A program made the position numbers and the translations under genes. Below the pieces are notes generated by a model. It had not been told where the DNA came from. It made no database searches and saw only the letters and a program-made list of their open reading frames with translations. This document shows, in pieces, positions 37,143-50,237 of a DNA stretch of 64,000 bases (its first letter is position 1; each line of letters starts with the position of its first letter). The DNA lies in the NCBI GenBank assembly GCA_023079485.1, contig CM041090.1, positions 1,860,001 to 1,924,000 of the forward strand. The letters are read 5' to 3'. Source of the DNA: Archilochus colubris. Taxonomy: Eukaryota > Chordata > Aves > Apodiformes > Trochilidae.

Positions 37143-39984
37143 AAAGTCAGGTCAAGAATTCCTGAGATACCCAGGGCCACCCTTAGACATCCTCAGTAGT
37201 ATCACTGCCAGGATCAAAAATACTTATTAGTGCACACTGCTTGCTTGGGAAATAAATTTCTGAGCCTCCAGCTCACATCTGTTTCTCTGTATGTCCCAAC
37301 ACTGTCTCAAGGCACAACCACCACCTCCTTCAGGGGTATTTTAGAAGGAATGACAATGAACCACAGAAACGTAAACTTAAAAACAGCCTTACAACTAAAA
37401 AAGGGTTATAAGCATCTTGCAGCTTAGAGTGTGGAGGACTGAAGTTTCATCTCTGTGGGTTTTTATTTGGCTATGAACAGCTTGAAATACACTTTCCTTT
37501 CACTGACATTCTCACATTCCTAACCTTCCCCCGTGCACCACACAGGAGAACCAAAATATGATTCACAACCCTGAGTCTGGCATGCCAAGAACCTAAATGT
37601 TAAAGTTGCAAAATTTAAGTTTTCTGGATTTAACCCCAAATAACTTGTTAGCAAAAAGAAAGTAGGAAAAAAAAATTAAGCCAGATCTAAAAAGTTTGCC
37701 TTTCACTAAAAGAATACAAGACATTTTCTGTGATGCTTTTATGGGAGAAGATTAAGGAAAATAAGAAGGAAGAAAAAAGAGGATCCCTCAACCAACTTCT
37801 TCTTCAACAAACCTGTGCTGCACCATGGAACATTTTAGTTTGCAAAATCAGGAAAGAATCTGCAATTTCCCTCAACATCCTTTACTTTCTGTATCCCACA
37901 AGAATCCCATTTTGAATATTCCTACACATTGGATTTACTTTACTGAACACAGAATTATTCAATCTATTGCCCTACCTCTCCCCCTTCCTGTTAACTTGAA
38001 TTTCTGCTAGTCAGATGTTCCATTAGCCACAGTTAAAGAAACATTCTGCTACCTGCTTAAAGACCACTGATACAGCCTTACTGTAAAATAAAGGCAAATT
38101 TTAAGCACATTAAACTATCACCTTTCAGATAAACCATAAGTTATCTTTCCATTCCCAAAAAGCTTATACCTTGAATGAATGTGAAGAACTTCCCTATTTT
38201 TGCTCTGAACAAGACTGAGTGTAATGCCACAATCTGAACAGTAGCAACCTCACACATTCTCCATGCACCTGAACTTACTTGATCCCAACTCCATTAGGAA
38301 ATTGTAACTGCAAGAAAATCATATTAATGACAGTTCTTTTGGGTAAGCTGTTTACAAACATTATTGGGAATAAAGACTAGTGAGGGGGCTAGGGAGGCAT
38401 TAATTCCTGTCTTCAGGAAAATAAAAACAGCTTCTAAATTGCATGAAAGAAAAGAATTAGGATTAAAACCCCATAATTTCTGTAATCAAGTTCCAAACTT
38501 AACGGCAGATAACGAAGTCCCCTATGTAAACACAGAATTATGAAAAAAATCTTATTTAATACAGTAATGCAGCTTGCTGTAGCACCTAGACATACATGAG
38601 ACTGATGTCCATACTGTCCATACCAGGATCACTAGGGGAACATTGCTTTTTTTTCTTCTTTTAACATCCATTAATGACACCTGACAGGGTGACTACTATC
38701 TGTTTTTTAAATATTAGGACACCTAATGTGGGACTTCTGAGAACAAAAAATGACAAAAAACAAGACTGTCCTTGCTACTTCCCTAAACTAAGACTTGTCT
38801 TCATCATGATGTGCCTAAAAGAAACAAGAGCAAAGAATTACCAGAATTCAAACTACTTTGTTTATACCTTAAGAGCTATTAAGTCCCCAGTGGGAAGGCT
38901 GTTCACAGTTCTATGTAAATAGCTGTTGAGAGAAGCAATTCCCAGTCTATTTCCAACCAGCACCATTCCTCACCTTCTTAAAGCAGCATGTCCCAGGAAT
39001 TAGGTCTGTAGCTTTAAGCCAGTATTGTTTAGAGCCCTGCCAGCCATATATCTATCTTATAAAGGCTGCACCAGATAGCAAAACAAGGACAGCACAGCGT
39101 AAAAACACAATTTTCTGCCTTGAACTGCTGCTGATACCCACAAAATATATCTGAAAGCAAGTCCCAGAAGATGAAATTAATCTGCATTGCAAAACATTAC
39201 ATCTGCAGCCATTTTACACCTACTATAGAATAGCAGTCCTCAGGATTTGGGGGTGCTCTGATGCAAGACTGGCAGCTGCCAGTCCCTTTCTACTGAAAAA
39301 ACGAGGACAGCAATTCATGTAGATTGATTTAGTACCTCTGCCCAGAACTGAACTTCATGTAATTCCATCTGAGATAAATAAGCCAACAAATCATTAGCTA
39401 TTTCATGGAGATCAAGCCAAACATAGTTAAAATGCATCAGGTTTTATACATGTGATATCTCACAGATATACATCTATCTCACAGAAAGATGCACATTAGA
39501 AAGCTGATAGATCATCTTTGAAAGAAGAAATGAAGCTTATGCAGAATTTACCTAGACATAACACTGAAGCAGCAAACTGAACTGTAAGGAAGCATTTATC
39601 TAAAAGCCACATTAAGAAGATCAGAGTATGCTCACTTGTACATTTTTTGGAGCCACAGACAATGTGTGAAGGGGAAACAAAAAACCAAACCCACAGCCTA
39701 GCTCCATAAAAGAAATGATGTTTTCCATTCTTTATAGAAAATCTGAAGGAAAAAAGATTTTTGGACAGCTTTTTTTCCTCCTGTCAAAGTTCAACACTGG
39801 GCCAGCAATTAACGAGTCACTGATACTTTCTGTTAACCCTTCTTACTTCCCAGAAAAGGAAGGAAAAGAGAATAAGGGAGATTTCTGGGTTGAAAACTAA
39901 ACTACACCACTTTAATGGAAGGGCAATGATGAAAAAGAAAACTATGAGATAAGTAAAAAAACCCACTATCATTTTTTCCCCTCA
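37143..39984. other. Non-coding stretch, nothing recognised
   Basis: AT-rich unique sequence. No CR1, LTR or RNA gene identified. Confidence 0.45.
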
Positions 39985-40312
39985 GTCACACCTTTGTCAC
40001 CATCGAGGCTGCAGGACAGGCTCTGGTAAGGTCCCAGACAGGAGACAGTGGCAGACAGGATCTGGATGCAGGAACACATGGATTCAGGAACACACTGATC
40101 AGAATGAAAGGCAGATGAATGGACAAAGTCCTCCCAGGGTGGCAGCCAGGATATGGACAAAGAGAGCTTGAGCCTCATGATGCCTCAGATTTATACTGAG
40201 TATGACACGTATGGGATGGATCCTTCATTTGGTCAGTTTTGGTCACCTATCTGGACTGCTCCTCCCCACACCAGGTCTCAGGTGTAACCCCTTTCTTGCG
40301 TTTTGTTTCCAG
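39985..40312 (-). mobile_element. ERVL-type LTR fragment
   Basis: The plus strand contains CAGATTTATACTGAGTATGA, then GGGATGGATCCTTCATTTGG, then TCAGTTTTGGTCACCTATCTGGACTGCTCCTCCC. This order matches the central part of avian ERVL LTRs read in reverse. The upstream half (GAGGCTGCAGGACAGG to AAAGAGAGCTTGAGCC) fits the same family more loosely. The right end abuts a CR1 tail at 40,316. Ends are approximate and no target duplication was found. Confidence 0.6.
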
Positions 40313-40315
40313 AGC

Positions 40316-40416
40316 ATGCGAAGTGCTCTAGGTGGCCCTGCTCTGGCAGGGGGGGTTGGACTAGATGATCTTTCGAGGTCCCTTCCAACCCCAAGGATTC
40401 TATGATTCTATGATTC
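40316..40416 (+). mobile_element. Very short CR1 3' end (subfamily A)
   Basis: About 100 bp from ATGCGAAGTGCTCTAGG to two and a half ATTCTATG units. It is identical over its length to the corresponding part of the 30.7-kb fragment, so both derive from the same young source lineage. It inserted next to or into the ERVL-type LTR piece. Confidence 0.92.
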
Positions 40417-43400
40417 AGCTGCACCAAGCAGTGGCCTTGGTTTTGCATATCATTCTTCAACAGTAACTACAAACATCAAGCATTATCAGTCCAAAAAGCA
40501 GACACTGACTGGAAAACATGCTGTTAACCTTACCAAGTGCAGTTACTTAAAAGAGACAGAACTGGAAAGTAAAATTACTAAAAAGAAAATCGCTTCTGTT
40601 CTGGCTCAAACCACAACATCCCCTAAAGTAACATTATCGTTTGCAAGATACAGTTTATCTTCACAATCATCTCATTAATCATCTTAGCATTTGCCTACAT
40701 TTTGTCCACATCAGTTGGTTCCATTTCCCACTTGATCTGATGCCATAAAATGCAAGACATCCACTCAATTACTTCTTTTCACTTGTGGTTAGCAGGCTCC
40801 ACAGCCTTTACTTGCAGAACCCTCCTGTTGTGGAAGTGGGCAGAACCAAGTCTGGCCACTGGACTGTGACACACTACATGGGGTAGGAGGGCTAAAGCAA
40901 TGAGCACAACTCAGTTCTGCTAACAAACACCTTGCCAGCTACTAGAAACAGACAGCAAGACAACGTGGTTGTAGTCAAGAGGTCACTGATGGATTTGAGA
41001 TGTGTTCTCATCTCTGAAACCTGCATCCTATGGCAAAATAATCAGCAGTTGGCTTTTCACATCACCAGAGCTCCAGATGCATCTCTATGAAGGGGCATGA
41101 AGCCCCCATGGCTGCCTCCCTCAGTGCAGAGATCACTAATGCATCTAGAGCAATCTTCAGGGAATGAGTTCCTGCATGAATAATCTTCACCTGAGATGGG
41201 ATCTTTTGCCAGTGAGGGAGGCAGGACCACTTCCAAAATGTACTAGCTGACATTTTCATTAGCCACCTGCACCAGTTCTGTGTCACTTCCTTTTACCAAC
41301 AGCCCCTCTGCTCTTTCTCCCCCACCCAGAGCTCCAGTGCTAGTGCTTGCAGGAATGGAAACAGGGAGCTGCTTGTGTTGAAAACAAACCTGGAAAAATG
41401 AAATCACTCAAGAAAGGAATATACAAACAGCCCCCAGATGCCAAACCACAATTCAGAAGCACAAGAAGCTTATACATCACAGGGCAAGACTGGAGGCAAG
41501 TCATGATCCAGCATCTCAGACAATTCCACGATACAGCATATTTCCAAAAACTTTCTTACCTCTGAATACCTTTTTTTTTCTTGTAATTATTCCTAAATGA
41601 AGAAGATGAAGATGAATTTCTGTAGGTGAGAGACAACATCCAACAGGAGAAGAAAAGCCACTCTGTGGAACACTACCTTTTTATTTTCCAACTCAGTGAC
41701 CACACCAATTCACAGCAAAGCAGTGTCGTACATTATTAAGACACTAAGACAGGAAATTAAGGAATAAGAAAATTGTGTGACTTAGATAGATTTCATCTTG
41801 CGTTTCCTCAAAAATAATTACTTTGATCAACTTCATTATGATTCTCAGGATTTTCAAAACAAGAATAATATTTCCACAGCTCACAGGACCTCAGTGTATT
41901 TCTACCTCAACACTGCCTGCCTCAGAAGAACTAAATCTGCAGTATCAGAAAAGCTACTGAACAGTTGTTAAATTACTATGTATTGAGACAATTTTTTTTT
42001 CCAATTGAATGATGGATATTGCTTGAGATTTGCAGAATTGGATCCTTAGCTTAAAGCCACAAATACTGTAGGCAGAAAAACCATGTTGACTTTTTCTAGT
42101 CCCAGTTCCTTTCCTGGCCCATGCACAGGCAAGACACTGAGCACTGCAGACATGAAGCTGGAACAAACTGCATCTGAAGCAAATGATGTCCAAAGTAAAG
42201 AGTTAATTACACAGAGAGTAACTGATTACAGCTGAAAATAAAGCTCAAGTACAGGACCACATCTGGAATGTGAGGGAATGGATGTGAAGCCATAGTGCAT
42301 CTGAATCAATGGCTAAACAAGATTGTACATTTAAGCAATAAAGGTAATTTCTGAGGCATAGCTTCTGTGCTTTTAAGAATGAGGAAAACTTGCAGATACC
42401 ATAAATACACCTCTTTAAAGGGATTTACCCTACCTCACTAGACACAAAAAAAAAAAGTGTATTTTGGCCAGTCTTACAAGCTTTCCTTTGCCTTTGGACA
42501 GTTACAAACATTTGCTTTGCAATATTGAGGGAAAAAAAATAAGTGACCTTAACTGGAGGATAACACTCAGATTTTGTGTGTTCCTTATGAAACTCTAAGA
42601 CACAAAGTACTCAAATTGGTAAAAAGCTAAATGAAAAGCTAAAAATGATCTTGATGTACCTCTGTGCTTGAGGCAGCACAGAAATTACTTAACTTAGTTA
42701 CCATCCCATTCATTACAAACTGATGGAGCAGTCTCTAGGCCATCTAGGCTACAGGGTCAGAATTTGCCCAAACAAAATAAAACTGGGAAAAAAAAGCCAC
42801 ATACTGCTATTGCAGACATTTAAATGAAACAATAAACCATCCCTATTTAATATTAGCATGATGCACCCAAAACACACCCAGAGAACAAAGCTTTCAGTGA
42901 CTCTATTTCCCAGCTGCATACAGTAAATCCAAGACAGCTTAGATTAAAAAAATATGTAACCAAGTATGAAAGGGCCGCTAAAAAAACAACTCTTTTACAG
43001 AAGCTTTCAGTAAGTCTCCTGGCCAACTGAATTGCAGTCCTTCATTCCTTTGCATGAGGCTGGCTTTCTGCTACCAAAGAAATATGCAGGTCTGCCCAGT
43101 TGCTGAAATACTGAGTGGCTTTTTAGAGGCTCCTTTCTTTACATAGGAACATCCATGCATGGCACGGTTGAGAGATGCTTTAAATGAATAAACAGCCTCT
43201 GGAAAACAAATTTAAAAAAAAAAAACACCTCATCTGCTGCTTAAATAATTATGTATACAAATGTCATGACACTTTTTCAAAGCCACCCTGTGCAAACTCA
43301 GTTAAAGAAAGCAGGTTACATAAGAAACACTACTCATGTACACACAAAAATCTGTGCATAACTAGAAAAATGTATAGAAGCAAGCAAAAGTGAATACTTC

Positions 43401-46400
43401 ATATTAAACTAACCTCTGATTACGTTCAAGGCCTGTTTATAGGAGAGGATGCACAATTAATTCTGTTATCTAGACTTCTGATAACTCACTATGAGGTGAG
43501 AGGGAAAGAAAGAAACCCAAAACAACCCCTACATTCACAATTATCTGCTAAAATATGAAAAACAAAGCCAGTTCCCAACCACTGAATCCTATAAAGCCTG
43601 TTCCATGCAAGAACTTAAACCAAACACTCCAATTCTCATACATGATGTTTTTAGGCTGAGTTAGGGAATCTGACAAACAGATGATATACATTTCAACCTG
43701 AAAGGTGATGACTTGATATAAACACAGGTTCTATATTGATTGGAAATACAAGGACAAGGATTGGAACCTCAAGAGGAACCCTGGCACAGCACTAAGCACT
43801 AAACCTTGACAACTACCACCTTAATGACAGGTAAATTCTCTCAGGATTTTTAGATGAGATTAAGCCTCTCAGGTTTTGGAAGCATCTTGTTCTTGTAAAT
43901 TAAAAATAGTCAACAGAAAGATCATGTTAAGCAGACTTGGACAATAAAATATAAAAATAGATTAAAAAAAAAAAACAGCCTTTTTTTTAAAGGCTGTAAA
44001 ATTCATTTATCCCACTGCAGAAACATGAGCCAGCCACAACACCCAGAGCACAGCCTGTAGGGCTCTGTAGCCCTGAAATTACAGCAACCTGTAGAAATCA
44101 AATAAGTATCAACTGCCTTTTGATGAGAAAAAGCATTCACCTATTATTTTGCACATAATCCATGATTTTACTTTGAGTAAAAAGCAAATATTACAGCAAA
44201 AAGCCAAGCAAGCAATTAAGTTCCATGGGTATTTGGCTATTGGCTTCACTTAAACTGGAGTTTAGTGCTACTAAGTTCCAGGAAAAAAACACCCAAGAGC
44301 AAAACTAGAAAACAGGGTCTTAAAACACCTAGAAGGAAGTAACATACTTGATTTCCCCCCATACCATGCATACAAAGGAAAAATACAAATCCAACACTTC
44401 CACCATTATTTACTGAGCAGAAGTTAGACCCAGCCTGTACCACTTGTGAACAAAATCCTCATTTGTCATTTCTCTGTACAGGCAACAAATTCCCATGTCT
44501 CTACAGATTTTTACTTCAGCAGTTGATGAACTAATGCCTCTGAGAGCAGACTATCCTCCCTCAAAACCTTAAGTCAACACACCAAGACATCAGCTAACTA
44601 CAGACCCCTGCATGCAGCAGCCACCGAGCATTCACTTGCAATGCAAACTGAATAACCAGGGGGTCTGTCTGGCAGCTCAACACTCAGTGGTGCCCACCAG
44701 CAAACTGCACAGCCTTGGAAAAGCCAAGGAATGCCTAGTCCTGATAAATTATGAAAACAAGCTCCTTTAACAGTCTGAAATCAGCTCACTGCTGCCAGTG
44801 GAGCCTTGACTGAGGCTCAAACTGCGTTAATCAAGTTTAAACATTAAACGTAGAAGGAGAGACCCTTAGGGTTCAGAGGTTTTTTTCCCCCTTAAGAAAA
44901 CCTAAACTGATTAAAAGTGGTCACATCCAGATTGAGAACAGTAGCAGCAGTTTAGGCCAAGTGCACCAGTGTATTTTTTTCTCAAAAGCCTCAGTAGTAC
45001 TTGCACTTGTGCCATTTGAAGAAGCCCAGGCCAATGACCCAGTATATGCCTACAGGAAAGCAGTTCTGATTCATAAGCTCTCTAGGTATACCTAAAGAAT
45101 AGTGTTTAGAATCCAGTTCACATGTAAGTTGCCGATTATTGTTCCCTAGAAAAGAAAAAGTAACCAGAAAAAAGTCTGAGCAGTTTGGTCTAACTTTACA
45201 ATACCCTGTATTTGAAAGCACTATTTCACTTAGAACTTTGGTTCTGGCTTCAGTATCAAAACCCACCAACAAGATCTCAAATCCTACAGATTCAGCACTC
45301 CAAGAAAACAAGAGCTTGTTTCGGATCCCCAAAATTCTGAAAAGATTGGCTTCACATTTTCCTCAAGAGCACCTTTACATTTTGCCACCAGTATTCCTCT
45401 TCCAGCCAGTTTCTCACACACAAATCATTGGCCCTGACACCCTTTTGGTCAAAATCCTGCAGGAACAGAAGACAAAGCAGTATGCAGAAACATCTTTAAG
45501 CCATCACATCTGATAACAACAGAACACCAGGACTTTACAAAGAATTACTCTGGAATGACAAATGCTGAACAAAGCAACTCGAATTTTTACCAAGGTATCT
45601 CCTACAAAGCATTTAAAAGGATTCTGGATGAATGTGTGACACAGTTACACATGACATGATGCCATTTATACTTCTAGGCTGGTGACAACCTGTTATTGCT
45701 TGCATGTCTCAGTCAATACAAGTAAAAAGAAAACAAAACAAATCACTGCCTCCTGCACAGTGGAACAGTCTTCCTGATCTTGCTTGTTATGAAAGTTTTC
45801 CTCTTTCTCATGCAACCTCTGCTTCAACTATACACTGTAAAGAATAGCACTTCAAAATGGGTATTTGATGGATTCCACAATTAAGATGAGAACAAATCCT
45901 CTTCCAGACATAGCTGTGCCAGTCTGAGATTCCTCTGCTTAGCCCATGCCTGGGCTTCTCACTCTCTGCTCACTGCTGTTACCACTCAAACCAATATGCC
46001 AGCTGAGAAAAGTGGAAGAACACTCTCCAATTTATTTGAGGTTTTATCAGCCAAGGAGGCTTAAAACAAATTGCTGTAGCTTCCAGAAAAAGTATGGCTG
46101 AGGAAAAGCTCAAGGAAATTTAAATCAAAGCTCCCACAGCTGCATCTCCCAACCCCTATCTCATTCACTTCAACACTAAGTCCCATTCCTACTCTCTGAC
46201 CTAGACGGTCACCCAGTTCAGAAGCAGGAACCACCTAAAATCCAACAAAGCAAAAAACCAACTCATTACCATCCTGATTAACTCCCTCTTGCCAACTTTG
46301 CTTAACTCACAGCCACAAAGGCTTCCTTGCCAGCAGAGCAAGATGCACAGTCAAGAAGGAGGCAGGACCACAGCAGCCCCAGTTAAGGTTGCCAAGTTTC

Positions 46401-48479
46401 TTGACAAGCTTAGCCAAAACTAAAATAGAGCAGAAAAAGTGGTCACAGCCTCCTCCTCCTCCTCTGTGAGGAGTAATATTTGCATAGCCATGAAGTTTAG
46501 GCAGCTGATCCAACGGAAGCTCAACATTTTTCTGTATCATTGTTTTCAGCTGGATCAGCAAAGAAAGACTGACAGAAAAACAGCTTCTTTTGGATGAAAG
46601 CACTGCCAGAGATATCAAAGCTGCTCTGGTCATAATGCAGTGACTGTAGAGGATGTGTTATGACTTAACATGATTGAGTTTATACTTTGTATTCCTCAGA
46701 AGAAAAAAAGCAATATGCTCTAATGTCACTTACCAAAATTGAGATGCCTGGGTTGGACAGGTAATCTGTAATTTAAATATCTGTTTACAGATCCACTTTC
46801 AGTGAACAGTTATGTTCAACTTAAACTACAAAAGTCTAAGGGCATGATTAGCTGGAGAAATAAATAAAAATATAAATAACTTCTGACCCTCAAAAAAAAA
46901 AAAAAGTCAGCAATGTCAGATGAATCCAATAGGTGGGACAGGACATCAAAGTCAGCAATTACACCAGCTTAGGATGCCACAAGGATTTCTTACCTGGGAG
47001 TATCTGTAAAATATCTATTCTTGAAAGCAGAGTACTTACTTTTGTGTATCATTAGGGCAATTCATTCCCTCCCCCCCCAATGCTATGCAGCTCCACCAAC
47101 ATTACTAGGGGAATAAAAACAGATTCAAGAATCTGGTACAGTGCTATAACAAGGTCTTACAAGCATGCAATAAAAACTCCACCACATTTTCCTGATGAGC
47201 CCTGTTCCTGGGGAGGCAAGAATATTTGCAAAGATTTTCACTGTCATTTCAGAAAGCTCTCCCAGCACGCTCATTATGGTAGGAAAGAAAAGTACTTGCA
47301 GAACATCCTGACAGCAAGCAGCTACAGCAAACTACAAAATAAAATACTTAGAAGTCTTGCAAGTTTTAAAAGCCCAGTATGTCCTGTTGGTTTGGTTTTT
47401 TTCCTCCTAAATGCATTACACTGTCAGCTACTAACACAAAATCAGATGATTTCACAATATCAGGGTGAGAAGATAAACAAACTTGTCTGCTCCGTCTCAT
47501 TTACATGCACCTTCACAGTTTGCACACATTTAAGAGAAGTAATAAATGCAGGAAAATAATTCCCAGGCTAAAAAATGAATTTTCTGCTAATAAGGATTTA
47601 AATGACTGATTTGAATTGCATTTCATATGTACAGTCTAGGGGATTACAAAAAAAAATAAATCTTTGATGTGTTGTGTTTAGAGTTCTGTAAATCAGAGTT
47701 TTCACTGAGGCTTAAAAGCAACAACTGACTGAATTACAGATTCTAAAGTTGACTGTAGGATAAGTCAGGCTATCAAGAGTTTAAGAATCACAGGCAAGAA
47801 CAAACATCTCAGATACATTTTTTTGGACTTTGCTCACGATTTTTTATTTCTTCCAAAAAAATATTGCAAAGGGAAAAAAGCAGCGTGACCCCAGTAAATT
47901 GCCAAGAGATGAAGAAATGGAAAAAACACACTGGTGAGCAGAAAAACAATACTGTTTCTCTATGGTAACTATTAACTTCTGCATAATCATGAAGACTGTT
48001 CTAACAGTAACCATAGATCAATAAGTCAAACAGAACTGATGAGTCAGAAAACCATTTAAATATTTACACTTCTTGCTACAAGCCATACCTAGAGTAATAT
48101 TGTGGCCAAACAGAATGACTGTGTCTTCCATTTTACCCACTCTCCTGGTTCAGGTGCCTGTCTGGAGAGGCAGGAAGACCCAAAAAAATACAAAGCAAGA
48201 CAGAAAACCCCTTAAAGGGTACAATTAGACACCGCTAACAGCCCCAAGTATCTCCTGCTCTGGACAGGTGAATTAAGGAACACTGACAACAACCCAGAAA
48301 ACCCAGCAGCACACAGAAATCGACTCAAAAGCTCCCTTATCACTTCATAAACCATTAGCGAGCAGCTTACATAAATCTACTGGACCAAAGGAGTGGTAGA
48401 GCAGAGCTGCTGCAAGACATTAGCTCTCCTCTGAGGGATGCAACATTTCATTCTCGCAGACAGTTCCCCTCCATAAGTG
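40417..48479. other. 8-kb non-coding stretch without recognised repeats
   Basis: No CR1 or LTR is apparent in this stretch, which is long given the repeat density to the left. A perfect 9-bp hairpin (ACAGCCTTT/AAAGGCTGT) lies at 43,975-43,997 beside a poly-A run. Open frames (up to 159 codons at 47,080-47,559) have no recognisable domain. It may hold regulatory DNA upstream in the intron, but that cannot be shown here. Confidence 0.4.
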
Positions 48480-49483
48480 CAGGCAGAGGAGTTCGCCTGT
48501 TCCAAACGGAAGCTGCCTCTTAACCCTTGGTTATCTACCGCAAGCCGAGGGCAGCGATGCCGCCGGTGCCCAGCAGCCTCCCGGCACACGCTGTTGCTCA
48601 TCCACCCCCTAAACCTCGCAGGACGAGCTGAACCCGGCCGCCCGTTCCTTTGTGCAGCCCGGCGGCTGCAGAGGTAGAAAGGGACCGGCGAAGCCAGGGA
48701 GCGGGTGAAACGAGGCGAGTTTCGCTGCTTACGGGGAGCCCTTCCCTCGGAACTCCCCCGCTGGGAGGCCGGGTGGTCAGCACACCCGCTTCCGAACCCC
48801 ATCCCCACGCCTCCCAAACTTCACAGCGCCCCAGACCCGGCCGGGACGAGGCGGAGGCTCCAGGGGAAGCCCCAACTTGGCGGAACCCCGGTGCCCCCCC
48901 CCCCGCCACCCACCTCCGCAGGCAGGGGCGGTAGGCGATACAAAGCGCCGCTGAACGGCGAGAGCCGAGCCGGGAGCGGCCGCGCCGGAGGGACCCTCTG
49001 ACGGAAACCTGGCCGGGATTCAAGGCCTAGGAAAGACCGCAGGCAGAGGCGGCCCCGGGAGCGGGAGACCAGGAAGCACCAGCGCCCCGGGGGTCGCTCC
49101 GCCGGCTCGGTGCTCCCCGCAGGGCCTTGGCCCCGCGGCCACCCCCCGCGGGCTCCACCTGCGCCGGGCCCCCGCCCCGCCCCACCCTACCCTGGGGATC
49201 TCGCCGGGGCCCAACCCCACCGCCCGATCCCCCCCCTCCTCTCCTCCTCCCTCCCTCTCTCCCGCCGGGGTGTGAACGGGAGGGCGCCCCCGCCTCTCCC
49301 CCGGCCGCTGCACGCATTTCCCCGGGGCACCACCGCTCCCCCCCCTCTGCCGGCCCCATCGAGCCTCCCCCGCCTCCGCCGTTCCCCGCCACCCCCCCCC
49401 CATGCCCGGACCACCCCGCGGGGCTCGCACGCACCCGCCTGCGGCCAAGGCCCTACCCAGCACAGCGGCCCAGCCGCGCTCAC

Positions 49484-49800
49484 CTGCTGCCCGCAGCCGC
49501 CTCCCTCCAGCGCCTGCTCCGCCGCCCGTCGCTACCGAGCAGCGCCGCCGCCACCGCCGCTCCCCCCGGCCCCCGGCAAGTGCTCCCGCCCTCGCCCTCC
49601 CGCCACGCCCACCACGGCTGCCCATTGGCGCCTCGTCGCGACCTCCGGCTTTAGGATTGGTGCGAGGAGCTGCTCGTCAAAGCCGTGACCCCGCCCCTCT
49701 CCACCCACGGGTCCCGGGTGTTTTATTCACGCCGGGGCTTTGGCGCCCCCACTCTTTTTCTTTTTTTTTTTTTTTTTGACGCCGCTCCTGATTGGCTGGA
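49484..49800 (-). promoter_or_regulatory. Candidate minus-strand promoter and first exon (NUMB by gene order)
   Basis: Three ATTGG elements (inverted CCAAT, NF-Y type) occur at 49,624-49,628, 49,656-49,660 and 49,791-49,795, and a CCCCGCCCC GC box at about 49,689. Downstream on the minus strand is a strong splice donor, GCAG|GTGAGCG, with the last exon base at 49,484. The arrangement fits a TATA-less promoter with a non-coding first exon reading left. Mammalian NUMB starts next to RIOX1 in this relative orientation, which suggests NUMB; I see no coding exon to prove it. A poly-T run at 49,761-49,777 lies between the CCAAT boxes. Confidence 0.5.
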
Positions 49801-49940
49801 GCGTCAGAGAGGAGCGACAGGATAGGCTGACAGAGGTGCCAGCTGCGGCCGTGGGCCCGCCTCCCCACCCAGGGTTAGGCTGCGTCGGCGCGGCGACGAG
49901 TTGCGTTGCACGGCGGGAGCTGCCAGCAGGGCGGCGGGGA

Positions 49941-50175
49941 CGGATCCTGTCTGAGGGTCTCGGGTTAGAAACCCACCCACCCACCCATCCATCCATCCAT
50001 CCATCCATCCATCCACCCACCCACCCACCCACCCACCCATCCACGGGGCCGGGTCCCATCTGAGGGTCTCGGGTCAGAAACCCACCCATCCATCCATTCA
50101 CCCACCCACCCACGGGGCCGGATCCCATCTGAGGGTCTCGGGTCCGAAACCCACCCACCCATCTACCCACCCAAC
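49941..50175 (+). repeat. Composite minisatellite inside the CpG island
   Basis: Three imperfect units, each with a CCCATCTGAGGGTCTCGGG-type header (49,941, 50,050 and 50,119), then GAAACCCACCC, then a variable run of ACCC and ATCC tetranucleotides. The run is about 70 bp in unit 1 and about 20 bp in unit 2. Units 1 and 2 end in a CCACGGGGCCGG trailer. Length varies between units through the tetranucleotide runs. Confidence 0.9.
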
Positions 50176-50237
50176 CCCGCCCGGTTCCGGGAGCCCCTCC
50201 AGCCGCTGGATGGCCGTCCCCCCTCCCACCACCCGCC

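Larger units (their letters stand above)
1..49483 (-). other. Probable first intron of a minus-strand gene, likely NUMB
   Basis: If the donor at 49,483 is used, everything to its left in this window would be intronic. No coding exon was recognised on either strand across this span, which fits the very long 5' introns of NUMB in mammals. No match to the expected start of the NUMB PTB domain was seen. This is inference from gene order, orientation and absence of exons. Confidence 0.35.

Noticed and set aside
47080..47559. 159-codon plus-strand open frame
   Set aside because: No domain or supporting signals. Consistent with chance in 64 kb.
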